Shown: positions 45,960 through 54,342, counted from the stretch's first letter. The stretch is DNA of 64,000 bases from Fimbriimonadaceae bacterium (GCA_019694835.1 JAIBBE010000016.1:124001-188000), one strand, 5' to 3'. Translations and numbers: made by a program. Notes: a model not told the origin generated them from the sequence alone.

Positions 45960-46526
45960 TCATTCCACGGGTTCAGCCCACCATTCGGGGCTTGGAACGC
46001 CACGCCTGCGAATATTGACGGCACGGCCATTGACGAAAATTCCTAGGGCAGTCTTAGTTGTGTAAGGTGCCCAGAACTTCGTGCCTTCTGGGTTACATTG
46101 AGGGTCTGAAAATAGGATCATGTTCTGCTTGAACTTTCGCAGATCACTGTCACCATGCGGCCCATGGTCTATCCAGTACTGGTAACCAAGCTTCAATTCA
46201 TTAGGCTCAATGCTTGATTTGTATCCGCATGGGCTGCGCCAGAAGTTGACGCCAAGGCCCAAAAGACTCCCATAAACGTAGGAGTATGTGGGTAAGGCCA
46301 TTGTCCGGGCCGAGTCATAGGTATCTATCCCATCGAATTCGTCCCTGTACAATTGAACGGCTACATGAAGTTGCCTCAGTCGCGATTGAGACGATGACAC
46401 TGCGGTACCTTGATAGACTGAACGAAAGACGGGAAACAGCAAGGCCGCAAGCAATACGACTATCCCGATCGCAACCAGGGCCTCAAGCAGTGAGAACGCA
46501 TCTACCCGAAAAGAAGTTCGTCTCAT
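45960..46526 (-). CDS. Type II secretion-like pseudopilin
   Basis: A 188-residue protein with a prepilin-type N-terminus: VDAFSLLEALVAIGIVVLLAALLFPVF, in part AFSLLEALVAIGIV, where F is +1 and E is +5 after cleavage (Ala replaces the usual Gly at -1). The globular part contains QSRLRQLHVAVQLYRDEFDG, normal for pseudopilins, and two Cys (SPCGY and DPQCN). Its start overlaps the redoxin stop by four bases, and the Cys-rich gene follows 25 bases downstream. No secretion ATPase or prepilin peptidase is nearby, so assembly would need components from elsewhere. Confidence 0.8.
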   Translation of the reverse strand: MRRTSFRVDAFSLLEALVAIGIVVLLAALLFPVFRSVYQGTAVSSSQSRLRQLHVAVQLYRDEFDGIDTYDSARTMALPTYSYVYGSLLGLGVNFWRSPCGYKSSIEPNELKLGYQYWIDHGPHGDSDLRKFKQNMILFSDPQCNPEGTKFWAPYTTKTALGIFVNGRAVNIRRRGVPSPEWWAEPVE

Positions 46527-47038
46527 GGGGCCTGGCTCCTTATGAACTCTTCTAGTGTCGCAATTCCTGATGGTACTTGTAGCACATAGCCATCGGGGCG
46601 AACTCTACAAACCTGTATTGCTCGTTCGGTAAATGCTGGTGGAAGCCCTGCTATTTGGTCCTTCGTAACAATCAAGATGCCATCAGCGCCGAGTAGCCAC
46701 TCATAATGATCCCGCCACAATGAAGGGACTATGACCACCGCAGTTTCGCGCACTCCTGCAAAGAGCGAGGGTGATGCGCTCTTGGCAGAGCAGCTTGAGC
46801 ACGGAGGCAACGAAATTAGTAGGAGACTCGTCGTACCTTGCCGGGGTTCAATGCGTCTGTTTTGGGCATCCACCTTTGGCAAACTTAGTTTCAAGCCGGA
46901 TAAGTCCCTAATCCACCTATCCTGCCCTTGACCGGACACGCGGTTAGGGATGCTAGAAGTATAGGCAACAACAAAGAAGCTTAGTGAAAGAGATAAGCTC
47001 ACCGTCGCAAGCAACTCTACAGTGCTTAAGCGCACCAT
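46523..47038 (-). CDS. Membrane-anchored redoxin-like protein (CSSC)
   Basis: A 171-residue thioredoxin-fold-like protein. An N-terminal helix (residues ~8-28) anchors it outside the membrane. The core has TTSLLLISLPPCSSCSAKS, with C-S-S-C in the position of the thioredoxin C-x-x-C, and later DGILIVTKDQIAGLPP and IQVCRVRPDGYVLQVP. This arrangement resembles TlpA/MauD-type redoxins, though similarity is weak. It is the first gene of a four-gene unit. The gene is somewhat poorer in G+C than the surrounding core genes. Confidence 0.65.
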   Translation of the reverse strand: MVRLSTVELLATVSLSLSLSFFVVAYTSSIPNRVSGQGQDRWIRDLSGLKLSLPKVDAQNRRIEPRQGTTSLLLISLPPCSSCSAKSASPSLFAGVRETAVVIVPSLWRDHYEWLLGADGILIVTKDQIAGLPPAFTERAIQVCRVRPDGYVLQVPSGIATLEEFIRSQAP

Positions 47039-47141
47039 GATGCATCGAGCATGCCATGAACCGAGTATCTGGAGTCAATGGCTTGGGGGGGGCATCATGC
47101 CAAAATTGCGGCAATAATATGGCACACCCTCTTGGTTTCGC

Positions 47142-47265
47142 TCAGACTGTTGGAGGAGTTGGGTCGTCCCGGGCCACGTCGCGGCAAAAGTCCACCGACC
47201 GGTCCATGTTCCATGTCTGGCACCACATCGGGTGAAATCCGGTGATCATAGGCCGTAGCATGTCA
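47142..47265 (-). pseudogene. Truncated 5' copy of the VOC gene
   Basis: The first ~25 codons (ITGFHPMWCQTWNMDRSVDF) and about 16 bases upstream match the VOC gene start at 44794 closely, in the same orientation; after that the similarity stops and the frame ends at 47142. The surrounding 47039-47365 gap shows nothing else. Confidence 0.75.
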
Positions 47266-47365
47266 CCGCAAGCCGGGCGGGAAGCCCTATACCCCTGGCG
47301 TACCCGCCGACAAGGCAGCACTTCGGTCAAGATCACAGTTGGAGGCCTCACCGAAACCTCCTTGC

Positions 47366-48523
47366 TCAGCCTTTGGGCGCGGGAGAGGGGAGCACGAGAC
47401 TCGACTTCTGCGCCTTTTGCAGCGCCCCGATGTCACGCGCCGTGAGCTTGAGTTGCGTCGGAGCCTTGCTTCCCTCCTCGACCGCACTCATCAACGCCCC
47501 GTCTCCTTCGACGTGCTCGATTCCGAGCGCATGACCCAACTCGTGGGCGAGGATGATCGCCAGGTGGTTCTCGTCAGAGAATGCGAATACTTCGATTCTC
47601 TCCACCACCGACCCTCGCCGAACGCATTGGCCGAGCTGCACGGCAGTCTTGCCGTACTGAGTGTTGAAGGCTTCGACGGCGCGATTGAGGGCTTGTGCCT
47701 GCTGGTTGCGTCGCTCAACCAGCTGGTCCACCTCTACTTTGAACCTTTCGAGAGCCTGCACGGCTTGCAGTAATCGGTTGCGATCATCGTCAAGACTCCT
47801 CCTCTCCTCATCCAGCACCGACGCCGCTTCGGGAGCGGCTCCGCCTTGGCTATTGACCTCCTCTACCCGCCGATTGAAGTCATCGAGCTTGGCATCGTAA
47901 GCTTCCTTTTGGCTCTGAAGTCGCTTGTTTTCCGCGTCCAACTTGGCGACGGCTTCTTTGCTTTCCTGATCCGCCTTGCCGACCGAAAGACGCCGCTTCT
48001 CGATCTCCGCTTCAGCGGTTTGCCGCGTATTCCAGAGTACTTGGCGATGATCGTATACGAGATCAATGGGGAAGCCACGGGTCGAGTCGAAGGTGAACAG
48101 CGGCTTTCCGGCAGCAGATTCCCACAATTCAACCGCCCTTTCAACTGCCGTCTGAACTTGCGCCGCGCTGACTCTGAACTCCGGGCTGATGTTGCCGATT
48201 CGCCAGAGAATCCCGGGCTCTGATTTTGGGTTTGCTGTGGACTTCGTCGTCTCTGTGGACTTGACCTGTGGAGAGGTTTCATGCTCCCTCGGTGTACGCC
48301 CGGTAAAGAAGAAGAACACGACCAGGGAAAGGGCAGCGGCAACCCCCGCAACCCAGCCGGCGATCTGCAGATTTCGACGCCGAGACGATTGCACTCCGGC
48401 ACGTGGGCTAAATCGAAAGCGATGGCCGCACCGGCCACACCGAACCCGCTTCTCGGCGTCGGTGTCAGGCAGTCGCAGACGCTGACTGCAATTCGGGCAT
48501 TGGATCACCACGTGATCGACCAT
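47366..48523 (-). CDS. Matrixin-like metalloprotease with a zinc-ribbon and coiled coil
   Basis: A ~385-residue protein. An N-terminal MJ0042-type zinc ribbon (QCPNCSQRLRL ... VRCGRCGHRFRF) is cytoplasmic, followed by one transmembrane helix at about 51-72. The outer part begins with a matrixin-like pro/edge segment (AVERAVELWESAAGKPLFTF), is interrupted by a ~120-residue coiled coil (EIEKRRLSVGKADQESKEAV to EVDQLVERRNQQAQALN), and ends with the catalytic site HELGHALGIEHVEG. Splitting of the protease fold by a coiled coil is unusual. ATG 48523 is preferred because the ribbon begins a few residues later. Confidence 0.82.
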   Translation of the reverse strand: MVDHVVIQCPNCSQRLRLPDTDAEKRVRCGRCGHRFRFSPRAGVQSSRRRNLQIAGWVAGVAAALSLVVFFFFTGRTPREHETSPQVKSTETTKSTANPKSEPGILWRIGNISPEFRVSAAQVQTAVERAVELWESAAGKPLFTFDSTRGFPIDLVYDHRQVLWNTRQTAEAEIEKRRLSVGKADQESKEAVAKLDAENKRLQSQKEAYDAKLDDFNRRVEEVNSQGGAAPEAASVLDEERRSLDDDRNRLLQAVQALERFKVEVDQLVERRNQQAQALNRAVEAFNTQYGKTAVQLGQCVRRGSVVERIEVFAFSDENHLAIILAHELGHALGIEHVEGDGALMSAVEEGSKAPTQLKLTARDIGALQKAQKSSLVLPSPAPKG

Positions 48524-48612
48524 CTTGCTCAACGCTACCCCTAGGATGTGCATTCCCGTCGACTTTCGTTGCGAAATCGTGAAGAAGGTAGCGCTTGCCC
48601 GTAAAGTCGGGT

Positions 48613-48618
48613 TAGAAT
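48613..48618 (+). promoter_or_regulatory. Leaderless-type -10 of the cNMP-binding gene
   Basis: TAGAAT, six bases, then GTG 48625. Confidence 0.5.
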
Positions 48619-48624
48619 CAAAGT

Positions 48625-49101
48625 GTGCATGAACTTGAATTGTGCGAGGTGTTGCGACACAACTACCTCGTGAGAGGGCTTTCTTGGGATCAAGTACTCG
48701 GCATGGCCAGTTCGGCCAAGGTCGAAACTTACGACGGAGGCGAGATTATCGTCCGTCAGTTCGAGAAGGACAACGACCTGATTGTGGTCCTCGAAGGCGA
48801 AGCTCGGATCAAGTCGTTCTCCGGCGAAACGGTGGCCGAGGTAGGACCGGGCAGCATCATTGGCGAGGTCGCACTCATCGACGATCAGCCACGCTCGGCA
48901 ACGGTGACGGCGGTCGGACGGACGGTCGCGGCAAGGATTTCGGGCAAGGCCATTCGAAAGCAGATGGAGACCGATCTGCTGCTTCGGGCGGTACTCAGTG
49001 AGAATATCGCGCGCGTTCTGTGTCGGCGGTTGCGAGCGGTAAACGTCCAACTCGACCTTGCGCAGCCGCGCATGGATGAGCGGATCGCGGTGAATCCGTA
49101 A
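48625..49101 (+). CDS. Cyclic-nucleotide-binding domain protein
   Basis: A 158-residue protein consisting of one cNMP-binding (Crp-type) domain: GEIIVRQFEKDNDLIVVLEGEARI, then GPGSIIGEVALIDDQPRSATVTAV, where GEVAL and RSATV are the phosphate-binding cassette. There is no helix-turn-helix after it, so it is not a Crp-type DNA-binding regulator by itself. It starts at GTG 48625. It may act as a nucleotide-controlled partner of another protein; which one is unknown. Confidence 0.83.
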   Translation: MHELELCEVLRHNYLVRGLSWDQVLGMASSAKVETYDGGEIIVRQFEKDNDLIVVLEGEARIKSFSGETVAEVGPGSIIGEVALIDDQPRSATVTAVGRTVAARISGKAIRKQMETDLLLRAVLSENIARVLCRRLRAVNVQLDLAQPRMDERIAVNP

Positions 49102-49155
49102 GGTCCTAAGTCCTGAATTGACCTCGGCATGCGGTTTGGCTGGCGTCTGACGAAG

Positions 49156-49770
49156 ATGAGCGAACTCGTCGACCGCTTCCGCGCCAGCATGAACATCGAC
49201 TACGAGAAGTGGCACGATGGCATCGGCTACGACATCGACCTCATTCCCCAAATGTCCCCCAAGGAGATTGCAGAGGTCGAGCGGATCATGCTCGGTCGGG
49301 GGGTCATGGACTGGCGCGACCTCGAAGCACTCGACGCCCTCGGCACTATCCGGTCTCTGGACCTCATCGACCACACACGCGCCCACGGTTCCGCCGAACT
49401 GAAGGTGCATGCGATGCGCTATGGACGCCCGTTGGACGCGAAGGCAACTGAAGACGGCATCATCGAGGGTCTCCGCAATACCGAGTTCTACGGCGGCCTC
49501 ACCCAAGCCCTGGACCAGGCCGCCGAGAGCGACAGCCCGCGCGTGCAGGCGGAACTCTTCCGCATGGCTCGCGATAAGGTCGGGGACGGTTCGTATCAAG
49601 CCGTCGCGATCCTGTATGCGCGATTTGGCAAGATCTCGTCCCAGTGGGACTTCTCGCGTCGCGACTTCTTCCTCCGGTTCGTAGGCCCCGTCACGGAAGA
49701 CCGGAAGCAAGCATTCTTGGAGATGTGCGCCGAATTGGGCGTCGATCCGGACCAAGCGTGCCAGGCCTAG
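49156..49770 (+). CDS. Hypothetical protein
   Basis: A ~204-residue soluble protein with no family I can name. Notable segments: NIDYEKWHDGIGYDIDLI, EIAEVERIMLGRGVMDWRDLEAL and AELFRMARDKVGDGSYQAVAILY; the middle is rich in HEAT-like helices (EVERIML ... DLEALDALGT). Start ATG 49156 is preferred over 49129 because it opens with a typical soluble N-terminus (MSELVDRF). It follows the cNMP-binding gene on the same strand by 54 bases. Confidence 0.65.
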   Translation: MSELVDRFRASMNIDYEKWHDGIGYDIDLIPQMSPKEIAEVERIMLGRGVMDWRDLEALDALGTIRSLDLIDHTRAHGSAELKVHAMRYGRPLDAKATEDGIIEGLRNTEFYGGLTQALDQAAESDSPRVQAELFRMARDKVGDGSYQAVAILYARFGKISSQWDFSRRDFFLRFVGPVTEDRKQAFLEMCAELGVDPDQACQA

Positions 49771-49793
49771 CCTAGCCTCCTTGTTTCGGCACG

Positions 49794-50129
49794 CTAAGTT
49801 CGTTCCAGAACCACAACCGCGGCCGCCATCCCGCGTTCATGGGTAATCGATACGTGAGCTCGGAGACCTTCCGTCTCTGGCACATTCCGGAAGTGGAGGT
49901 GCGGGGCGCCAGACGGGTCGCGGAGAATTTCGAAGTGGCGGAAAGTCAGCTTGCGCCCCATGCATTTCATCGCTGCTTCCTTGGCCGCCCATCGGCCCGC
50001 GACTTGCTGGGGGGTTCGACAAAGGGCGCGCTCGTTCTCGGTTAAGACCTTTTCGAGGAAACGAGACCTCTTCATGGCCCGCTCGATCCGAGCGACTTCG
50101 ACAATATCCAACCCAACCGCGACGATCAT
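49794..50129 (-). CDS. acpS: Holo-[acyl-carrier-protein] synthase
   Basis: Transfers 4'-phosphopantetheine from CoA to ACP. The 111-residue sequence has the two metal-binding motifs: VGLDIVEVARI (Asp) and GRWAAKEAAMKCMG (Glu and Lys), separated by the normal distance, and the C-terminal VSITHERGMAAAVVV. ATG 50129 matches the typical M-I-x-G-x-G-x-D start. It is convergent with the 49156 gene and divergent from the 50201 gene. Confidence 0.92.
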   Translation of the reverse strand: MIVAVGLDIVEVARIERAMKRSRFLEKVLTENERALCRTPQQVAGRWAAKEAAMKCMGRKLTFRHFEILRDPSGAPHLHFRNVPETEGLRAHVSITHERGMAAAVVVLERT

Positions 50130-50200
50130 GCTTGGCCCCAAGTATGGTCGCCCAAAGTTGAATCGATGCGACGTTGACCTAACCTCTCCCTGCGTATATC

Positions 50201-50566
50201 ATGGATGTACCCATGCCGGCCAGATTGCACCTCGAACGAACGGCCAGCCGCGACGTGCGATGCCGGTTCATTTTGGTCATCATCGATGGCCGACAGGTGG
50301 CTTCGCTCAATTTCGGATCCCAAGTCGACCTCGATCTTGCTCCGGGCCGCCATCACATCGTCTTCGACAATACTTGGGCGAAGAAAGAGGTGGACTTGGA
50401 CGTCGCCGAGGGTGAGATTTATGCGGCGCAAGTGGGAAACACGACGTCATGGCTGGCCTCGCTCTGGATGAGCGTTCTCGCCGCGTTTCCAACACGCATC
50501 TTCCTCAACATTCTACGGGTCGACCCGATTCTCCCCGCTGACGACTCTGAGCGATATCTCCTTTAG
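50201..50566 (+). CDS. Hypothetical protein with PEGA-like segment
   Basis: A 121-residue protein. The N-terminal two thirds (RFILVIIDGRQVASLNFGSQVDLDLAPGRHHIVFD) look like a small beta-sandwich of the kind that binds or displays sugar or peptide, similar in style to PEGA/DUF2846 domains; a hydrophobic helix (WLASLWMSVLAAFPTRIFLNI) follows and could anchor it. Two ATG codons (50201, 50213) are possible; TATATC lies right before the first. No function can be given. Confidence 0.6.
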   Translation: MDVPMPARLHLERTASRDVRCRFILVIIDGRQVASLNFGSQVDLDLAPGRHHIVFDNTWAKKEVDLDVAEGEIYAAQVGNTTSWLASLWMSVLAAFPTRIFLNILRVDPILPADDSERYLL

Positions 50567-50604
50567 GAACGGGCGAGCGCCGTCAGATACAATAGCCCGC
50601 AACC

Positions 50605-52326
50605 ATGAGTGACTCCGCGCGAACTCTCGGCGAACTGCTTCTCGACTCGTGCCGACGCTGGCCCGACCGAACAGCAGTGATGGTCCACGACAAGTCGGGC
50701 TGGAACAGCACGACCTACAAGCAACATCTCGCCAACGTCGAGAGGTATGCCAGTGCGCTCCAGGCTCTCGGGCTCAAACGCGGCGATCGGCTCGTGCTCC
50801 TCGGCGAGAACAGCTATGAATGGGCGCTGGCCGACTGGGCGGCGCAAACCCTCGGAGTCGTCACCGTCCCGATTTACCCAACACTTCCGCCCGACCAGGC
50901 CCAGTACATTGCCACTGACTGCGGAGCCCAAGTCGCGCTTGTGGGGTCAGCGGCTTTGGCGGAACGCCTCAAGGGAATGCCGGACATCCGGATTCTCGGA
51001 TTGAAGCCCCTGGAAGGCTTGGATTCACTGGACGCTCATATGGGCGGCATGGACCACGATGCGTGGACGGAGGGGATGAAAGCAATCCATCCCGACGACC
51101 TCGCCACGATCATCTACACCAGCGGCACGACCGGAAACCCCAAGGGTGCGATGCTGCCCCACCGCGCCTTTACCAGCCTGTGTCATGGCATCCGAAGCAG
51201 TTTGCCCGTCGATGAAAACGATCTGTTCCTCAGCTTCCTCCCTTTGAGCCACGTGTACGAACGGTTCGCCGGGCACGTGCTCCCGATCTCGTGTGGTGCG
51301 GCTATTGCTTATGCGCGTTCGATCACGACGCTGGCGTCGGACATGGAGACCGTCAAACCGACGATCATGCTTTGCGTGCCACGATTCCTCGAGTCGATCC
51401 GGTCGCGCGTGATCGACTCGACGGCCAAGCAGCCGCCGTTGAAGCGAAAGCTGTTCGAGTGGGCGATGGCCCAGGGGATCAAGCGTCGCAACGGCGGTTT
51501 CGCCCCGTTTGCCGGAATTCTCGACGCTATCGTGGGCAAGAAGATCCGCGAGAAGATGGGCGGGCGATTGCGTTTCTTTGTCTCGGGCGGAGCCGCGCTT
51601 CCGCGTCATGTCGCCGACTTCTACGGGGCTTTTAACATCAAAGTCCTGCAAGGGTACGGCTTGACCGAGACCTGTGCCGCGAGCGCATTCAACCATCCCG
51701 ACGACGACAACCCTGATACCGTTGGCGAGCCGATCGAGGGAGTGGAGTTCACCTTTGCACCCGATGGTGAAATTCTCATCAGCGGCCCAAGCGTCATGCT
51801 CGGTTACTACAATCTGCCGGAGGCATCAGCTGAAGCGATCGATAAGGACGGCTGGTTTCACACCGGTGATATCGGCGAGTGGGTCGGGAAGAAGGTCAAG
51901 ATCACCGACCGAAAGAAAGACCTCCTCGTCCTGGGCAACGGTAAGAATGTCGCTCCGCAACTCATTGAAAACAAGCTCCGCGAGAGCAGCTACATCGGAG
52001 AGGCGGTGCTCTTTGGAGACGGGATGGAGTACGTGTGCGCCCTCATCGTCCCCGACTTCGAGCATCTCAAGCGATTCGCCAAAGAGAAGGGGATCGAGTT
52101 CAAAGATGAAGCCGAGTTGGTGCAGAACGAGCAGGTGCGCAAGCTCATCAAGGACGAGATTGACGCCGTCAACAAAACGATGGCCGACTTCGAGAGGGTG
52201 AAGCGGCATGACCTGCTGTCCAAGCCGTTTAGCATCGAATCCGGCGAGCTGACGCCATCGATGAAGGTTAAGCGCAAGGTGGTAAAGGAAAAGTACGCCG
52301 CGCAAATCGAGGGTCTCAAGCGGTGA
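50605..52326 (+). CDS. Long-chain acyl-CoA synthetase (AMP-binding)
   Basis: A 573-residue acyl-CoA ligase of the ANL superfamily, activating a fatty acid through an acyl-adenylate. Motifs: the P-loop IIYTSGTTGNPKGAMLPH, the A5 motif GYGLTETCAAS, the HTGDIGEW motif and the hinge KITDRKKDLLVLGNGKN. FadD15-type long-chain ligases have this length and motif spelling. The TACAAT sequence 11 bases before the ATG suggests a very short leader. Its stop overlaps the following epimerase start by four bases (GTGA), so the two are translationally coupled. Confidence 0.9.
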   Translation: MSDSARTLGELLLDSCRRWPDRTAVMVHDKSGWNSTTYKQHLANVERYASALQALGLKRGDRLVLLGENSYEWALADWAAQTLGVVTVPIYPTLPPDQAQYIATDCGAQVALVGSAALAERLKGMPDIRILGLKPLEGLDSLDAHMGGMDHDAWTEGMKAIHPDDLATIIYTSGTTGNPKGAMLPHRAFTSLCHGIRSSLPVDENDLFLSFLPLSHVYERFAGHVLPISCGAAIAYARSITTLASDMETVKPTIMLCVPRFLESIRSRVIDSTAKQPPLKRKLFEWAMAQGIKRRNGGFAPFAGILDAIVGKKIREKMGGRLRFFVSGGAALPRHVADFYGAFNIKVLQGYGLTETCAASAFNHPDDDNPDTVGEPIEGVEFTFAPDGEILISGPSVMLGYYNLPEASAEAIDKDGWFHTGDIGEWVGKKVKITDRKKDLLVLGNGKNVAPQLIENKLRESSYIGEAVLFGDGMEYVCALIVPDFEHLKRFAKEKGIEFKDEAELVQNEQVRKLIKDEIDAVNKTMADFERVKRHDLLSKPFSIESGELTPSMKVKRKVVKEKYAAQIEGLKR

Positions 52327-53438
52327 CCTTCGATTCCCGTGTTATCCAATTGGTTAAACGCTATCCCCTTACGATCAGTCGAGGGACCCAAGCGACTTCG
52401 CAAAACCTGTTCGTACGAGTCGAGCATGACGGCGTGATTGGATGGGGCGAGGCAGCGCCGGGGACTGGACACGGCGACGATTTTGCGGAGGCTGCGCGAG
52501 CCCAGCTTGCTTCCTTCGTTCGGGGTTTGGACATCGAATTGAGCCAAGAAGGAATTGCCGAAGCCTGGCGGAAAGGTCGCGAGGCCGGACTGCCTGCTCC
52601 TGCATTGGCTGGACTAGACTGCGCGCTTTGGGACCTGCTTGCTCGCCGGGAGGGTAAGCCGCTGTACCAGCTTCTCGGGCTTGCTCCGACGCAGGTGGTC
52701 AGCAGCGTGACGATTGGCATCAATCCGACGGATGTTGTGCGGGAGCGTGCCGCTGACATCCTCGCTCGAACCGGTGCTCGGGCTTTGAAGATCAAGCTGG
52801 GCTCGCCTCAAGGCATCGCGCATGATCAGGCGAATTACCATGCGGTACTGGAAGCTTCGTACCGCTGGCATCCTGCCGGCACCGCTCACGGAGAAACTGC
52901 ACAGGGAGGCCGGCAGGATGCCAGCGGTACGACCGGAACCCGTCTGCGCGTCGACGCAAACGGCGGGTGGTCGCTTGAAGCGGCGAAACTCATGCTCGAC
53001 TGGCTCGCTGAGCGAGGGTGCGACTATGTGGAGCAACCTCTCCCCAAGGGCCTGGAAGACCAACTCCCCGCCCTCTTTGCAGGCCGCCCCCTCCCCATCT
53101 TCGCGGACGAGTCCTGCCATTTCGCGGAAGATGTCGAGCCGCTCGCCGACCGGGTTGATGGAGTCAATCTCAAGCTCATGAAGTGCGGCGGTATCACCGA
53201 AGCCCTGCGCATCGTCGACGCCGCCCGCGAACATCAGCTTCAGACGATGATCGGGTGCATGAGCGAGTCGTCGGTCGCGATCGCGAGCGGAGCCTCGATG
53301 GGCGCGCTCTTCGATCACATCGACCTCGATTCGAACCTCAACCTGCTCGACGAGCCAGTTGCGCGAGAAATGGAATGGACCGACGGGGCGTGGAATCTCG
53401 CAACCGTGCGGTCCGGACACGGGTCAAGAGTCCTTTAA
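52323..53438 (+). CDS. Dipeptide epimerase (enolase superfamily) carrying an in-frame palindrome
   Basis: A 371-residue muconate-lactonising/mandelate-racemase subgroup enzyme, most like L-Ala-D/L-Glu epimerases of peptidoglycan recycling. Catalytic motifs: ALKIKLGSP (K-x-K), RVDANGGW (Asp ligand), YVEQPL (Glu ligand), FADESCH (Asp/Glu ligand) and NLKLMKCGG (Lys). Between KIKLGSP and RVDANGGW there is an extra ~28-residue segment (YRWHPAGTAHGE ... GRQDASGTTGTR) encoded by a perfect 24-base inverted repeat. Without it the length would be normal. It starts at GTG 52323. Confidence 0.87.
   Translation: MTFDSRVIQLVKRYPLTISRGTQATSQNLFVRVEHDGVIGWGEAAPGTGHGDDFAEAARAQLASFVRGLDIELSQEGIAEAWRKGREAGLPAPALAGLDCALWDLLARREGKPLYQLLGLAPTQVVSSVTIGINPTDVVRERAADILARTGARALKIKLGSPQGIAHDQANYHAVLEASYRWHPAGTAHGETAQGGRQDASGTTGTRLRVDANGGWSLEAAKLMLDWLAERGCDYVEQPLPKGLEDQLPALFAGRPLPIFADESCHFAEDVEPLADRVDGVNLKLMKCGGITEALRIVDAAREHQLQTMIGCMSESSVAIASGASMGALFDHIDLDSNLNLLDEPVAREMEWTDGAWNLATVRSGHGSRVL
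52857..52932. repeat. 24-bp palindrome inside the epimerase gene
   Basis: Perfect arms at 52857-52880 and 52909-52932, loop of 28 bases. It begins and ends in coding sequence and keeps the reading frame. Confidence 0.9.
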
Positions 53439-53712
53439 TCTCCCCCTCACGCAGTGAGGGGGACGTTCACCGCGAGGAACGAGCGCGTGACACAGGGGGA
53501 GTAGTTTTCCGGCTCCCCTCTCCTGCGCCCTTTCGACGTTGGGCTTGGCAAGCTGTTGTGGCGGAGGAGAGGGGTTGGGGGAGAGGTGACTTTGCGGAAT
53601 CCCGTCAGCGACGCCGAGCCCGGCGTCGATTGCCCTGGATTATGACTCTCCCCGATCTCTGCTCCTTCATCGCGGAGATCGACCCCCTCACTGCGTGAGA
53701 GGGTGTCCCAAA
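53439..53712. repeat. Hairpin-rich intergenic block
   Basis: A 274-base gap flanked by near-identical hairpins in opposite orientation: CCCCCTCACGCAGTGAGGGGG (in part CCCTCACGCAGTGAGGG, at about 53443-53463) and its reverse near 53684-53706. Between them are CT/GA-rich runs (GGCTCCCCTCTCC, GGAGAGGGGTTGGGGGAGAGG) and the small palindromes GCCGAGCCCGGC and ATCGCGGAGAT. It separates the convergent epimerase and outer-membrane-like genes. Confidence 0.65.
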
Positions 53713-54342
53713 CTAGAACCGGAACGACCAGCTGATGTCAACCGACCATTGGATGCCTTCCGACCGTTCGATCGGGAATCCACCGTAAAGCGTCAGAGCC
53801 AGGCCATCGACGCCCGGGATCGGGGCCGAGAAGCTCGCCCAGATCCGCGCGCTCGGACCGCTCATGAAATCGATGGCGCCCGTGCACGATCCAAACAACG
53901 GGAAGTCCGTTCCCGCAATCAATCGCCATCGATCATCCTTGAGCGCGCCGATATGAAGCCGACAGAAGGGCAGATCGTAGCGGCCAACCAAGTACGGCTC
54001 GCTGTAGCCCTTGCCGTCCCAATTCTGGATGCCTGCCGCGACGGCCATCTGACCCGTTTCCGGTGTCTCGTAGAGCAGGATCTTGGCGTTGTACACCGTG
54101 CTTCCGTTGAAGTCGTTGTCGAAGCCCAATTCAATTCGGTCGAAGAGTCCGACCGAGAGGTAGTGGCCGTGTCCGATGGACTTGTCCACGTTCCGTTCGG
54201 TGCCACTCATTGCATAGCCGATAATGCCTTCACGATGCCGAAGAATATCGGCGATGGGGATCACGCAGCAGCCCGTTGGGCCTGCATACACTGCCGTTGA
54301 GATGCCTAGGAGCCCCCAAGCTGATAGTAGTCGCCACTTCAT
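53713..54342 (-). CDS. Outer-membrane-like beta-barrel protein
   Basis: A 209-residue exported protein (signal MKWRLLSAWGLLGISTAVYA). The mature part alternates short beta segments ending in aromatic residues, GHYLSVGLFDRIELGFDNDF, AKILLYETPETGQMAVAAGIQ, and finishes with SVDISWSFRF, where the C-terminal Phe is the BamA recognition feature of outer-membrane proteins. Several members of this family type are porin-like. ATG 54342 has AGGTGG nine bases upstream. No function can be named. Confidence 0.75.
   Translation of the reverse strand: MKWRLLSAWGLLGISTAVYAGPTGCCVIPIADILRHREGIIGYAMSGTERNVDKSIGHGHYLSVGLFDRIELGFDNDFNGSTVYNAKILLYETPETGQMAVAAGIQNWDGKGYSEPYLVGRYDLPFCRLHIGALKDDRWRLIAGTDFPLFGSCTGAIDFMSGPSARIWASFSAPIPGVDGLALTLYGGFPIERSEGIQWSVDISWSFRF

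Noticed and set aside
53183..53698. Open frame of 171 codons on the plus strand
   Set aside because: It overlaps the end of the epimerase in another frame and continues through hairpin-rich intergenic DNA; the composition is Arg-rich, as expected for a shadow of GC-rich sequence.
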